This document shows positions 1 to 11,612 of a stretch of DNA of 64,000 bases, one piece after another. The position numbers and the translations under genes are program-made. The DNA lies in NCBI RefSeq assembly GCF_023091745.1, contig NC_068933.1:15442001-15506000 (forward strand). Reading direction: 5' to 3'. Below the pieces are notes generated by a model. It had not been told where the DNA came from and searched no databases. It worked only from the letters and a program-made list of their open reading frames with translations. Each line of letters begins with the position of its first letter. The first letter of the stretch is position 1. This DNA comes from Budorcas taxicolor (lineage: Eukaryota > Chordata > Mammalia > Artiodactyla > Bovidae).

Positions 1-446
1 GCTTCATTTATAATCCCACTAAAACCTGGAAATAACCCACGTATCCATTAGCTGGAGAATGGGTAAATCAACTGTGGTACATCCATACAATAAAATGCTA
101 CTCTGCAATAAAAAGTAAAAACTACTTGGTGTATCCAACCACGGGGACAAGCCTCATATGCGTGATGCTAGTGAAAGAAGCCAGACACAAAAGGCTCCAT
201 ATTATATGTTTCCATTAACAGGACATTCTGGAAAAGACAAAACTGTACAGACAGAAAATAGATTAGGAGTTGCCAGGGGCTGGAGGGTGGGAAGACACTG
301 GATACAGAGGAATGCAAGGAACTTTTCTGGGGTGATGGGAAATTTCTGTATCTTGATGTGAAGAGAGTTACGTGACTGCATGCCTTTTTCAAAATTCATA
401 TCACTGGGCACCTAAAAGGGTGAAATTATACTTTTATAAGCCTGAC
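1..446 (+). mobile_element. L1M-class LINE-1, 3' end
   Basis: The stretch reads like the end of ORF2 and the 3' UTR of an old L1. It has the wording for a remote-insertion consensus (gaaagaagccagacacaaaa, then a 'ggggctgg' purine block) and a terminal gggtgaaattata segment. The element is cut by the left edge of the window, so its 5' extent is unknown. It is heavily diverged and has no open frame of note. Family class is confident; the subfamily is not. Confidence 0.8.
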
Positions 447-2526
447 TTTGAAAAACGATTGGGAATACCAGTTGGTTAAACCAAATGAAAGGGTATTGGC
501 AGTTCTGTTGAGAGCAGTTTCATTGGTTGAGTCTGAAGCCAAGATTGAGATCAGAGCATCCAGTTATTCAGCGAGGTAGAGAGCAAGACGTTCTGTGGAG
601 AATGAGAGTGGGCCTCTCCTGAATGCTACATTAATCAGTTAAATTGCCATGTGTCTTTTCCTCTAGGCTTGTAATTCAAAACCAGTAAAGTGTGAGTGGT
701 TGGCAGAAGGAGGGGCACATGGGGTTATGATTCAGAATCTCCAAGGGCATTTGTGTTTGAAAAAAATCTTATGATATTAATTTGGAGAAAGAACTCTATT
801 CGTCCAATAAAAACTAGGGAAAGTCAAGCTTGACAAAATCTTTTTGTCTGATGAGACTACTCAGAAAACAAACAAAAATGGCTCACTGTGGGGTCATGCC
901 TGTGATGAGGATTCTTCAGTGTGGCTTGCGTGGGATGGAGATGAGATATTTTATGACACAAGGGAGCAGAGGCTAAGACAACTAGAGAAATTCTGCCTCA
1001 CAATAGACACAATACTGATATTATTTTAGTTCTCACCACCTCATATTTAAGCCTTAACTAACAAGAAACATCTTGTTTTACAATAAGGAAAAAAAAAAGC
1101 CCTAATTTTCTTTCTACCTACTGAGTAAATGGTGAAGTAAGTCAGTTTCTTTGGGGCTGGAAGAAATGACCTGATCTGATTTCCCTGTGAAAACCCCTGC
1201 CATATCTTTTGGATCAAGGCACCAAATTCTCACCCTGCCCAGCCATGGAGGTGACTTCTGAGTGCTGAAATGCTGGTACCATAAAATCAACCCCAACGAG
1301 TGAGTCATGGTGACCAATTATAGCTCAGGGCCCATCCTCGAAGGATCTGGGGTCCCCGTGTGTGGATCGTCCACTCACTCAGCCCCTCCTCCCAATGGCA
1401 GCAGGCTCCAGCCAGACCTTGCAAGATGAGTAAGCGACACTTGGCATGTGTGAAATTCCTCCCCGCTCTGTGGCCCTTCCCAGAACTGCTGTAGTGACGA
1501 TTATAGTAACCTTGACTCCGTAAGGAATGTGACAACTTAAACCCCGTAGACTACTTAGCAACGTGTTTTTCCGGAGCAGTAAGTTGTACCCTAGGGACCT
1601 GGAATGATGACTAAAATGTGGAAACTCACGTCTAAGGAGACATGTTCATCAGGCCTAAGAAACAGTGACTAAAATGTCTAGAACAGGTGGTATCTCTGAC
1701 ACAATAGGAAGGATTTTTTTTACTATCATTTTTGATGGCTAGTCTCATCAAAGCATAGTTGACTTGGCTTTCGCATTAGAACTAACTGGTTCTTTGCAGG
1801 CTTCTCATATTCATGCTGGGATGCAGGGTTGACCTGGTCTGTACTCTAAGATCTGAATCATCCAGAAATTTCAGAATGACAAATTTTGCCCCTAAGTCAA
1901 GGCTTGGGATTGGGCAGTCTAGAGAATTTGATTAGCCTCAGAGACCCCTGGGGTACGATGCTTTGAGCTCTGGCCTCACATACCTCCAAATTATACAGAT
2001 ACGGTAAAATGGAGGTATCTTTAGCAACATAGCAATATAGGGTGTTGCTATGGCAATTTTTCCATAAGGGCTGTAGGATTCAGGTCAAGTTTAATGGTCT
2101 CCATGGTGATTCAGGACTTCAAGGGCATTCCTGGGAAGTCATGTGTCATATGGGTAACAGTCAACCTATATTTCAACACAGATCCTCTAATATCATGAAA
2201 TGAAAATGGAAGTGAAAGTCACTGTGCTGGGAGGTGAGGGTGAGTGGTTTTTAACCCCATGAAATCCCACTGTGACACACAATCTTAAGTTTTGCTTTAG
2301 TGATTTATATTTTCATATCAGTGACTTCTGTGACTCTATGATTCTGAAACTGGGAAATCAACCTGAATGCAAAGGGAAATTCAAACAAACACAAATTTAT
2401 AAGAAGTGAGCTTTTAAAAGTATTAGGAAAGTTGTTGCAGAAATGAAGATTCTCATGGCTCATGATAAAACACAAGTTTTGAATGTCCTTTATATAAGGA
2501 CATCTGTATCTATAACTTTTTACAAA
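447..2526. other. Anonymous repeat-poor DNA
   Basis: No gene or clear repeat seen. The middle (about 1110-1560) is somewhat GC-richer, with short frames on both strands that show no recognisable domain. A short motif, tgactaaaatgt, occurs twice about 60 bases apart (near 1609 and 1667). A very old repeat here cannot be excluded by eye. Confidence 0.5.
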
Positions 2527-2729
2527 CTTCTCTTGTGCTTCAGATGCTAAAGAGTCTGCCTGCAATGCAGGAGACCTGGTTTCAATCCCTGGGTTGGGAA
2601 GATCCCCTGGAGGAGGGCATGGCAACCCACTCCAGTATTCTTGCCTGGAGAATCCCGTGGGCCAAGAAGCTTGGTGGGCTACAGTCCATGAAGTCACATA
2701 GAGCTGGACACAGCTGAGCAACTAACACC
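2527..2729 (+). mobile_element. Bov-tA-type SINE
   Basis: tRNA-Glu-derived head (cttctcttgtgcttcagatg, degenerate B box near 2580), then the BovB-derived body with 'ccactccagtattcttgcctgg', ending ctgagcaactaacacc. It is full length for the family (about 200 bp). The head carries substitutions (tgcttcagatgc), so it is not a recent copy. I could not settle a target-site duplication; only a short cttttt match flanks it. Confidence 0.93.
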
Positions 2730-5113
2730 TTTTTCAAGAGTTTGGGTCTCTCTCCTCTATTAAATCCAGTGGGTGCAGTTCCAGGCTTCATTCCTATAGG
2801 TAACATATTCTAAACATTTTCAAGTTGTTTGAGATCATTAGATACCCCAGATGAAGCAAATTGAAATATATATTGTGGCATTTTTACCACGGTGACTTAT
2901 CTGTATCAAAGAAGCAGATAATAGTGCCACACTCATGTCATAGTGACTTTGCTGCTAGCTGGCCTGGAAAAGTTTTGTTCCTTTGGATAATGCCCTTTGA
3001 TCATGAGAGTGGTATCTGAACCTTAGTACAGTGATCACTGGTGTTCCATTTGTCAGCTCTACAGAGCTGTTCCTTTCTACACAGGATCTTATAGATCCTT
3101 CCCCTTGGCATACACTGGTTGACCCTGTTGCTTTTTGATAGATTCTGGTAGCATTCCCATGATAAAATATGTCATCTCCAGTGCGAGGATAATTCTTCAT
3201 TCATTTACTCAGAAATTCTTGTTCCTATATAAGCCCTTTCCTGCCTCCAAGATTACTCTTTTAAGATGCAGTCTTTGATGCTTCAGCCCCCATTGAAGAG
3301 TAAGGCAGTAGCCCAGCACACCGTGCTCTCACAGGGCAGGCCTGGGTCTTTGCCTGTAAAATGGAACATTAGCAGCCCATTGTTTCAATTCCAATGAGTG
3401 TGGCAGGACTATAAAAGGTCTTATTTCATCTGGTCCTCTTCACAGGAGACTGAAAGAAGACAGGCAGAATGTTGATGGCCAAAATCATTTAATTTCTATT
3501 GGGATGAAAAGACAAAGAACAGATCTAGGTTGCCAGAAACATAAGTTAGGCATACGGTTGTTAAAATTACCCAAAAAAGTGGAGTAGAGAAGGCCGTCTG
3601 CTCTTGCAGCATCAGGGTTTCTACGCTGCCTTTTGATCCACACTTACCCTGGCGACTCCTGCCCTGTATAAGCCTTCAAGTCTTCAAGATTGTGTAGATA
3701 CTAATTTACACTTGATCCCTGGTTTGTTATCACATGAAGCTTGTTCATGGTATAAGAAGAGAATCTGCTTTGAAGATGCCTAGACTTTTCTTCTCATCCT
3801 GACTCTCAGGCATGAGTCACCATTTCCTCCTAAAATAAGGAGAAGGACTAAATTTGGCTTGCATGTGGGTCGTACCACTGGTAATGAGCTGGGAAAAGCG
3901 CACAGCTCCCTAACTGTCCATGTGTCGTGGGTTCTCATCGCAATCTTGAGAGATGCTGAGCTGTCTCAGGAAGTTTAAGATTCTGTTCCACTGACTTATC
4001 CCATATGTCACGTCTAACATCTTTGTGAGAAAGTTGCTGGAGAGAAAGAGGACCGTTTCTTCATGGTTGTCAGAGAAACACAAGCATATGACAGTGTGTA
4101 GCTCTTTAATATCCTGGCATCACTGGTTTTAAAAAACTCTTATTCTCAGTCACAGATGACGATAGTTACCCAATTCAAAACCAACCCCAAAAATGGAGTT
4201 TCAGATAAACATATCAAAATACTACCACCATCCATTTGGCAGGTATTATATAGCTTGTTTTATGGGAGAAGAAATCAAAGCTAAAAGAAATAGTATCACT
4301 TCTCCAGAGTTTCATAGGATGAAGTATTTATCCTTTCTAAACACATAATGCCTAACCAGAGAGTATGCTATCCTGGTATTCTTTGAGGCATGATCTTGGC
4401 TTCATTTATTCATAGATAGGATTCCTACCACACCCCAAATGTGTGCAGTGGGTTGGGCTTGAGATCACTGTCCAATGGTGACAGATGAAAGCAGCTGTAT
4501 AATTCTTTCTTGTGCGTATAATAAGGATAAGATACAGGGGTACATTAATAAGGTATATTTCCTGTCCACCTTTGGGGAGAAATATGCAAGCATATAATTT
4601 TTCAACATGAGATGTAAAGTAACTGTCAGGATTTTTTTCTCTGTACTATACTTGTAAAAATTCTCAAACACTCTTCTGGCTATATGCATATGGTACTGTC
4701 ACGTCATCAGATGAGGAACAGAAACAGAGAGTGTGCCAGTAGACTTCTTTTTGATGGAGTTGAAACCTAGAAACTCTGAATAAGATCTAAGGAGGAAATG
4801 GAAGGAAAATCATGTTTGTATTTTCTCTGCTGAAGGCAAGATTATGGAGCTTTTGATTTGTGTTTTGGATTTTTTTCATGCTCTCAATGACTTGATTATT
4901 TTTTTAACTGAGATATAAATGACATGTATCTAGGACTTTTAGTTAGGCTTTTAGTCAGCACCAAATAGGTAAAAAAAAAAAGAGATGTTATTCATATGTT
5001 ATTCTTAAGTTCCATGTAGAAGTCAGCCATCTGTACTACTGAGGGTTATCTTTACACAAGAGTTTAAGAAAATAGTCTCTGGAATGAAATATTCAACGCA
5101 GAAATTGTCCATT
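2730..5113. other. Anonymous AT-rich DNA with possible old L1 scrap
   Basis: No gene seen. Around 4898-4925 the wording ttaactgagatataaatgac resembles the reverse complement of an L1 3' UTR, but it is too short to call. A region near 4240-4320 vaguely resembles the core of a MIR/L2-type repeat. A 12-base A run lies at about 4971-4982. Confidence 0.4.
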
Positions 5114-5353
5114 ACAGTCTTTAAGCATGTGTGTGTGTGTTAGTCGCTCAGTGGTGTCTGAGCGACCCCGTGGACTGTAGCCCACCAGGCTCCTCTGTCC
5201 ATGGGATTCTCCAGGCAAGAATGCTGGAGTGGGTTGCCATGCCCTCCTCCAGAGGATCCTCCCAACCCGGAGATCAAACCTGGGTCTCCTGCATTGTAGG
5301 CAGATTCTTTACCGTCTCAGCCACCAAGGAAGCCCACAGTCTTTAAACATGTG
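5114..5353 (-). mobile_element. Bov-tA-type SINE with target-site duplication
   Basis: The SINE body is 5132-5335, reading from its gtgtgtgt/BovB-like tail on the left to the tRNA head (ccaaggaagccc) on the right, so the element is on the minus strand. It is bracketed by acagtctttaagcatgtg (5114-5131) and acagtctttaaacatgtg (5336-5353), an 18-bp target-site duplication with one mismatch. A small deletion removed the usual 'gactctttg' word near 5157. The clear duplication points to a fairly young L1/BovB-mobilised insertion. Confidence 0.95.
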
Positions 5354-5361
5354 ACTATCCT

Positions 5362-5560
5362 AAAGAGTGTGATAAGTGCTTTATTCGAGTATGAACAAGT
5401 ACGAATGTTACTAAGAGCAAGGAATTGAGGAAGGTGTCCCAAAGAGAGCAGAAACCCAAGCTGAGTTTTGAAGCTGAGCAGTAGCTGGTTGGCAAGGGTT
5501 GGCGGGGTGGGAGAATGGAGGGCAGACCCAGATTCACAGGAAACATGAAAAAGAGTAATG
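5362..5560 (-). mobile_element. L2 LINE fragment (old)
   Basis: The order 'gctgagttttgaagctgagcag...', followed by a gcaag/gagaatggagggcag purine block, matches the reverse complement of the mammalian L2 3' portion. It is strongly diverged and has no reading frame. Confidence 0.55.
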
Positions 5561-6099
5561 GCAATGATTTCTTGGTTTGAAGTTTTCCTGTGAAATGCCG
5601 TGGTCCCATTTGAACTGAAATCTTAATTACATAAGGTCATTGAGATAGGTATATTGAATTTTCTTTACCTCATCCTCCTTGATGGTGGGGGAACGTGTTA
5701 CCCTTCTAAAGGCTTATTGTTGTAACAGTAGCACAGCATATTCATGCCACTGTGAACCTGATCGCCTGGCTCTGGCTGACTGCTTCAGGGAACAGCAGCT
5801 GTCCTAGGCGAGGCAGGAATGCAATTGTTGCGGTAATTAACATCTGGGATTCTACTTTAGCATTCAGATTTATTGTAATCACTTGAGGTAGACTTTGCTC
5901 CGTCATCAAAATATGACAAGGCACTGTCTTGGCTATCCATTTTGCGGAACAAATCACTGTGTTTTAAAGAAACAAAATGTGTCTGTTGTGAATCTAAATT
6001 TGGAGCTGAAAGAATGCGTTCTCAAAATGATTCTCTCGATGAGAGAGAGGCACAGCTAGACATTCTTGTGGTGGCCGGAGAACTGCACAGGAAGGAAGA

Positions 6100-6175
6100 G
6101 GAATGAAGAAGCAGCTCAGAGAGAAAGAGAGAAGCAGAGATACGAGAGGGAGAATGAGAGAGAGAATTTGAGTCT
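6100..6175. repeat. GA-rich low-complexity tract
   Basis: An imperfect gaga/agag purine run (gagagaaagagagaagcaga and similar) with no repeat-unit discipline. Flanking DNA (5561-6099 and 6176-6355) shows no gene or clear repeat. Confidence 0.75.
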
Positions 6176-6355
6176 CTAATTCCAAAAACATCCTTGCTTT
6201 TGGGTACCACGAACCTTTCCCCATAACATTAAAATGCTTTCTGCTAGTTTCAAACTATATAGTACTAGCAGGTTTCTCATTCTTAAAACCGCAGCATTTT
6301 ATAAGCACACATTTGTATGAAGCCATCTTAGAGATTGTAACCTATAAATTAATAA

Positions 6356-7690
6356 GTGTATTTAAATGATGGCAGGATAAAAATGGACACAATAAAGGAC
6401 AGAAATGGTATGGACCTAACAAAAGCAGAAGTTAAGAAGAGGTGGCAAGAATACACAGAACTGTACAAAAAAGATCCTCACAACCCAGATAATCACGATG
6501 GTGTGATCACTCACCTAGAGCCAGACATCCTGGAAAGCAAAGTCCAGTGTGCCTTAGGAAGCATCACTACGACCAAAGCTAGTGGAAGTAGTGGAATTCC
6601 AGTTAAGTTATTTCAAATCCTAAAAGATGATGCTGTGAAAGTGCTACACTCAATATGCCAGCAAATTTGGAAAACTCAACAGTGGCCACAGGACTGGGAA
6701 AGGTCAGTTTTCATTCCAATCCTGAAGAAAGGCAATGCCAAAGAATGCTCAAACTACTGCACAATTGCACTCATCTCACACGCCAGCAACGTGATGCTCA
6801 AAATTCTCCAAGCCAGGCTTCAACAGTATGTGAACTGTGAACTTCCAGATGTTCAAGCTGTATTTAGAAAAGGCAGAGGAACCAGAGATCAAATTGCCAA
6901 CATCCGCTGGATCATCAAAAAAGCAAGAAAGTTCCAGAAATCATATACTTCTGCTTTACTGACTATGCCAAAGTTTGACTGTGTGGATCACAATAAACTG
7001 TGGAAAATTCTGAGAGAGATGGGAATACCAGACCACCCGACCTGCCTCTTGAGAAACCTGTATGCAGGTCAGGAAGCAACAGTTAGAACTGGACATGGAA
7101 CAACAGACTGGTTCCAAATCGAGAAAGGAGTATGTCAGGGCTGTATATTGCCACCCTGCTTATTTTATGCAGAATGCATCGTGAGAAATGCTGGGCTGGA
7201 TGAAGCACAAGCTGGATTCAAGATTGCCAGGAGAAATATCAATAACCTCAGATATGCAGATGACACCACCCTTATAGCAGAAAGTGAAAAAGAACTAAAG
7301 AGCCTCTTGATGAAAGTAAAAGAGAGTGAAAAAGTTGGCTTAAAGCTCAACATTCAGAAAATGAAGATCATGGCATCTGGTCCCATCACTTCATGGCAAA
7401 TAGATGGAGAAACAGTGAAAACAGTGACAGACTTTAGTTTTTGGGGTTCCAAAATCACTAGAGATGGTGACTGCAGCCATGAAATTAAAAGACACTTGCT
7501 CCTTGGAAGAAAAGTTATGACCAACCTAGACAGCATATTTAAAAGCAGAGATATTACTTTGCCAACAAAGTTCTGTCTAGTCAAAGCTATGGTTTTTCCA
7601 ATAATCATGTATGGATATGAGAGTTGGGCCATAAAACTGAGCACTGAAGAATTGGTGATTTTGAACTGTGGTGTTGGAGAAGCCTCCTGA
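6356..7690 (+). pseudogene. BovB reverse transcriptase fragment (444-codon frame)
   Basis: The open frame encodes part of the BovB ORF2 protein, which in intact elements has an endonuclease and a reverse transcriptase and performs target-primed reverse transcription. No endonuclease domain is present; the frame begins just ahead of the RT fingers. Visible RT features are a GFRKGRGT-like block with G changed to V (AVFRKGRGTRDQ, residue about 169), FDCVDHNK (about 207-214), VCQGC (about 260) and an intact YADD box (residues 300-303). The catalytic motif-A Asp that should precede 'YAKAFD' is missing: a 1-base loss upstream and a 2-base loss at about 6973 shift a short stretch out of frame (SALLTMPK), and the Asp codon at 6961 is read out of frame. 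A further shift after about 7640 ends the frame early (CGVGEAS). The copy is therefore dead, although its frame looks long. The first few residues may come from flanking DNA. Confidence 0.9.
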
Positions 7691-7951
7691 AAGCCCCTTG
7701 GACTGCAAGGAGATCCAACCAGTCCGTCCTAAAGGAAATTGGTCCTGAATATCCACTGGAAGGACTGATGCTGAAATTGAAACTCCAATACTTTGGCCAC
7801 CTGATGCAAGAAACTGACTCATTGGAAAAGACCCTGATGCTGGGAAAGATTGAAGGCAGGAAGAGAAAGGGTCAACAAAGGATGAGATGGTTGCAGTCCA
7901 TGGGGTTGCAAAGAGTTGGACACGACTGAGTGACTGAACTGAACTGAACTG
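6356..7951 (+). mobile_element. BovB (RTE-class) LINE, 5'-truncated
   Basis: A 1.6-kb copy covering most of the reverse transcriptase and the 3' end. It terminates in the typical BovB tail of repeated ctgaa units (7931-7951). Compared with the 3' fragments at 42405 and 51761, about 100 bases are missing near 7890, where 'gatgagatggttg' jumps directly to 'cagtccatggggttgc'. The 5' boundary lies between 6345 and 6375 and is not sharp. BovB supplies the machinery that mobilises the Bov SINEs seen throughout the window and shares their 3' sequence. Confidence 0.95.
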
Positions 7952-8464
7952 AGAATAAAGACCACAGTCAAATAGTTTACTCTTCCCTGCAAAAATGATC
8001 ATAGCTGATCAGTTTCTCTATAAATTAACAATTTTATTTGGGGCATAGCTTTTCCTCACATTACCTTTTGACATTCTCTCCTCCATTTTAGGAACTAAAG
8101 TGAAAACTTTTTAGTTCTTTTTGGGTTCACTAGGATGGCATTTCCTCTCTGAAGCCCTCAGACTTTTGAAGAGTTCATTTAGGGATGTGCACATGGTATA
8201 TTTAGCTTTATCTACACAGTCCAAGTGGAGGATGTCCATAAAGCTTTTGCTTCAGTACTTTTTGTGGACATGCAAATGCATCTATTTTGGGGGCCATCTT
8301 TATCCTTGTAGCAACATTTATGAAGTGTACCTCGGAACACATAAAACAACAATAAGCACTTTTCAGAGAAAGCACTAGGTTTTATTAACCACTTGAAATC
8401 CCTGGGGGGAAATGTCATTTCATTAGGAGGCTTCTTGGCGGCTAATCAAGGACTTTTCATTTCC
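7952..8464. other. Anonymous DNA between LINE and SINE
   Basis: No gene, RNA or clear repeat recognised. The frames of 68-85 codons on either strand have no domain features. Confidence 0.5.
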
Positions 8465-8763
8465 TTAAGCACATTGCTGCTGCTGCTGCTAAGTCGCTTC
8501 AGTGGTGTCTGACTCTCTGCAACCCCATAGATGGCAGCCCACCAGGCTCCCCCGTCCCTGGGATTCTCCGGGCAAGAATACTGGAGTGGGTTGCCATTTC
8601 CTTCTCCAATGCATGAAAGTGAAAAGTGAAAGTGAAGTTGCTCAGTCGTGTCTGACTCTTAGCGATCCCATGGACTGCAGCCCACCAGGCTCCTCAGTCC
8701 ATGGGATTTTTCCAGGCAAGAGTACTGGATGGGGTGCCATTGCCTTCTCCGTTAAGCACATTG
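8465..8763 (-). mobile_element. BOV-A2 SINE with target-site duplication
   Basis: Complete two-unit BOV-A2 (8477-8751), running from the GCT-repeat end (gctgctgctgctaagtcg) through both 'accaggctcc' units and the linker gcatgaaagtgaaaagtgaa to ccttctcc. Flanks are perfect 12-bp direct repeats, ttaagcacattg (8465-8476 and 8752-8763). The perfect duplication suggests a young insertion. Confidence 0.97.
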
Positions 8764-9364
8764 ATCTGGTAGCAACTTTCCTTCTCTGAAAAACAAGCCA
8801 TTCAGGGAAAGCACTTTCTGAGAGGTCTGTTTGTGTTTGGTAAATATAAACACTGAAGAATCATCAGGAATCAAAGCAGAATAAAAACCCAGCATCCGTG
8901 CCCTGATTAGATGTCGGTATTCACACCACATCCTTCCCCAGTCTCACTGCCCACCGCGGTGCTACCTGTGATGTGAGTTGTTGTCGTTTATACCTGGGAT
9001 CCTCGTTTGGCATGAAGATGCCATTGTCTCCCAGGCCCATGACATAAACCTTGGTTGGTTGTCAAAAGCTGATGAGGCACCGCCTTGGGCTTGTGAAATG
9101 AGCCATTTTTTTAAATGAGAAAAATATGCCATTGTGATTCTCAGCACTTACTCAGCACTCAATAAATGTAAGTCAAATATACGTTTGCATGGTAGATTAC
9201 AATACTCTACTGCCACTCAAATTGCCATTGATTAGAAAGTACAAAAGTCAAACACATGAACACTAGGATACTAATCAGTGCATTTCTTACATTCCTTTCT
9301 GTTACTCATTGAGTCCAAAGTCCAGGGTAAATCGTGCATCCAAACTAGGATGTTCCTCATTTAG
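8764..9364. other. Anonymous unique DNA
   Basis: Nothing recognisable as gene or repeat. Composition is near the window average, with a slightly GC-richer patch at about 8925-9060. Confidence 0.5.
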
Positions 9365-9545
9365 AATCAGAAGCAGTGTCGTAAGGCAGAAAGATCACAG
9401 GCTTCTGGACCAAGCTGGAATCCAATTGCATCTCCCACACTGCTGTGGGACCAGCTCAGGTTACTGACTCCTTGACTTTTATTCATAGCTTTCTTATTGG
9501 TAAAATCCCAATCGTACTATCAGACTGTGGTTCAAAATCATGGCA
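9365..9545 (+). mobile_element. MIR SINE
   Basis: Follows the MIR order: a cagtg...cacaggcttctgga promoter half, a tccaattgcatctcccacactgctgtg core, and a 'tttcttattggtaaaatc' 3' segment. It is diverged, as expected for this pre-eutherian family, and too old for a visible duplication. Confidence 0.7.
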
Positions 9546-10251
9546 AATAATAAAGAGGATTATGAATCAATATGCCGAGGTCACTGCTGACATGAAGAAG
9601 ACACACAGCAGAGTTACTTCCTCTTTCCTCCCACCTCCTGCCTTTTAACTAACCTCTTATCTAACTCAGACCTTTGTGAAGTTCATAATCCTCTAGATTT
9701 TTCACTGCTGGCACCACTAGCCACTCTTTTCGTCTAGCAGCACAAGTTAAAATACTCTGTTTTTCTTTGCTACTTATTTTCATATTTCCTATTCTCACCC
9801 TTCCTCCACATTCTCCTTACACAGCAGAAATGAAAAGGCTTTGGTAAAAATAAGGCGCTCTGGATTTCTTGGGGGTTGCAGATTGCTATTTGACACATTT
9901 TCTTTCCAGCAGGTCCATAAATTGCACTTTTTTTTTTTTTTGCTGAGGTTGCCCTAAGCACTGGTTTCTCTCAGGCAAACCTGCATATCGGAGCATGCTG
10001 CTGAAAGGGGAGGCACAGGAAAGATTTTAAAGGAGCTCACATCACGCACCATGTGTAATAAGATCAAATCTCCCTTTATGCAGAAAACTGAATACATTTT
10101 TATCCGAAGAATTAATTGAATTAATTGGCTTTGTGAACTTACTCTGTGTAATAATTGGAGAAAATCCAAAACAAAAATGTATGGGCAACATGTGACAACT
10201 TTCCGATTTCTTTCCTTGTGACAATGTCATCTGTTTTTACGATAAAGTAAA
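9546..10251. other. Anonymous DNA with poly-T run
   Basis: No gene seen. A 14-base T run lies at about 9929-9942. Near 10108 the word aattaattg is present twice in tandem. Confidence 0.45.
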
Positions 10252-10282
10252 TGCTGCTGCTGCTAAGTCGCTTCAGCCGTGT
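10252..10282 (-). mobile_element. Orphan 31-bp piece of BOV-A2
   Basis: Only the GCT-repeat end and the first bases of a BOV-A2 are present (gctgctgctgctaagtcg, then cttcagccgtgt), after which the sequence passes straight into unrelated DNA. It lies 161 bp upstream of a near-complete BOV-A2 in the same orientation. Confidence 0.8.
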
Positions 10283-10428
10283 GAAGCTTCGACAATCAAT
10301 CAAAAGGAGTCTACATATTTACAATAGTTTCCAAGGATGCCTTGAAATTACTAATTATTTATTGATTTCTGTAAAACCTTTAAAATTTTTTCAATATTAG
10401 GACTGGTCCATTTATGCATTATAAGGCA

Positions 10429-10722
10429 TGTGTACTAGCTTTAAGCTAAGTCACTTCAGCCGTGTCTGACTCTGTGCAACCCCATAGATGGCAGCCCACC
10501 AGGCTCCCCTGTCCCTGGGATTCTCCAGGCAAGAATACTGGAGTGGGTTGCCATTTCCTTCTCCAATGCATGAAAGTGAAAGGTGAAAGTGAAGTCGCTC
10601 AGTCGTGTCCGACTCTTAGCGACCCCATGGACTGCAGCCTACCAGGCTCCTCTGTCCATAGGATTTTCCAGGCAAGAGTACTGGAGTGGGGTGCCATTGC
10701 CTTCTCCTGTGTACTAGCTTTA
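10429..10722 (-). mobile_element. BOV-A2 SINE with target-site duplication
   Basis: The two-unit element at 10444-10707 lacks the GCT repeats normally found at this end, starting at 'agctaagtcacttcag'. It is flanked by a perfect 15-bp duplication, tgtgtactagcttta (10429-10443 and 10708-10722). The intact duplication shows the missing GCT head was lost within the element or never copied, not removed by a deletion across the junction. Confidence 0.96.
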
Positions 10723-10823
10723 GGCGAATGCAAAAGGCTGGTGGAAAACAAAGACAGGAGGAAAATTGCAGGAAATTGCAAACCAAACAACTGTCAGCAC
10801 CTTGGCTTATTTTGTTGCCTGTA

Positions 10824-11033
10824 AAGGAGGTTCTGGGGCTTCCCTGGTGAGGCAGTGGTAAAGAATTGCCTGCCAATGCAGGAGATGCAAGTTCGATCCC
10901 TGGGTCAGGAAGATCCCCTGGAGGAGGAAATGGCAACCCACTCCAGTGTTCTTGCCTGGGACATGCCATGAACGAGGAGCCTGGCAGGCTACAGTCCATG
11001 GGGTCACAAAGAATTGGACACAAGGAAGTTTCT
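10824..11033 (+). mobile_element. Bov-tA-type SINE
   Basis: tRNA-like head (ggggcttccctggtgaggca, B-box-like gttcgatccc at about 10891) and BovB-like body to 'aattggacacaagg', body 10835-11021. Flanking words aaggaggttct and aaggaagtttct are a plausible imperfect target-site duplication. Confidence 0.93.
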
Positions 11034-11224
11034 ACCAAGTCTTAAAAAAAATACAGTATTGGCCTTAATAGGACATACTTTAGTCAAAAAGACTGAGTAA
11101 ATAGAACTCATTCTGAAAATAGACAATGGTTTTCTCAGAATTTCTTGGGGTGGAAAATAAACACCTTCGCTGGCCATGTTTTCCATGGGATAAAGCTCAG
11201 GTATTTCTGCAGAGTACATCTCAT

Positions 11225-11612
11225 CTTCCTCACGGCTATGCCCCTGCCTTCTCTGTCTACCATCCCCATGCCCTCCACCCCAAGTCCTTGTGGTTCCTGC
11301 AAGCGCTTACAGCTCCTACTCTTACTGGCCTTGCTTCCTTGCTAGGAATGCCTGTTTCTGCGCTGTGAGGTTGCTCCATGGGCCCCTCGTTGCCATGGAA
11401 AACTGGTCTCTCCCTCATGTTTTGCCCCACTATTTCCTGCATATACCTGATTTCTAGGCCTTATGACACATATTGCTTTTGCTGGTTTCCATAGCATACC
11501 AGCCCTCTCTAGCAGACTGTAAGCTTCCTGAGGCCGGGCCATTTAAAAGCCACCTTTCTATTCTCAGTGCCTGGTGACCAATAAAAGATGGTGAATAAAT
11601 GTTAAGATAGTG
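11225..11612 (+). mobile_element. L2 LINE, 3' end
   Basis: The last 100 bases follow the L2 terminus closely (gactgtaagcttcctgagg, cagtgcctgg, ataaatgtt). The upstream C/T-rich portion agrees with the L2 3' UTR in order but is diverged. L2 stopped moving before the eutherian radiation. DNA at 11034-11224 and 11613-12049 shows no gene. Confidence 0.8.

Noticed and set aside
2515..2734. cttttt words on both sides of the first Bov-tA as a target-site duplication
   Set aside because: Only six bases of low complexity; not distinguishable from chance.
4898..4990. Possible L1 3' end on the minus strand
   Set aside because: Only about 25 bases fit and the rest is simple AT sequence; not enough to list as an element.
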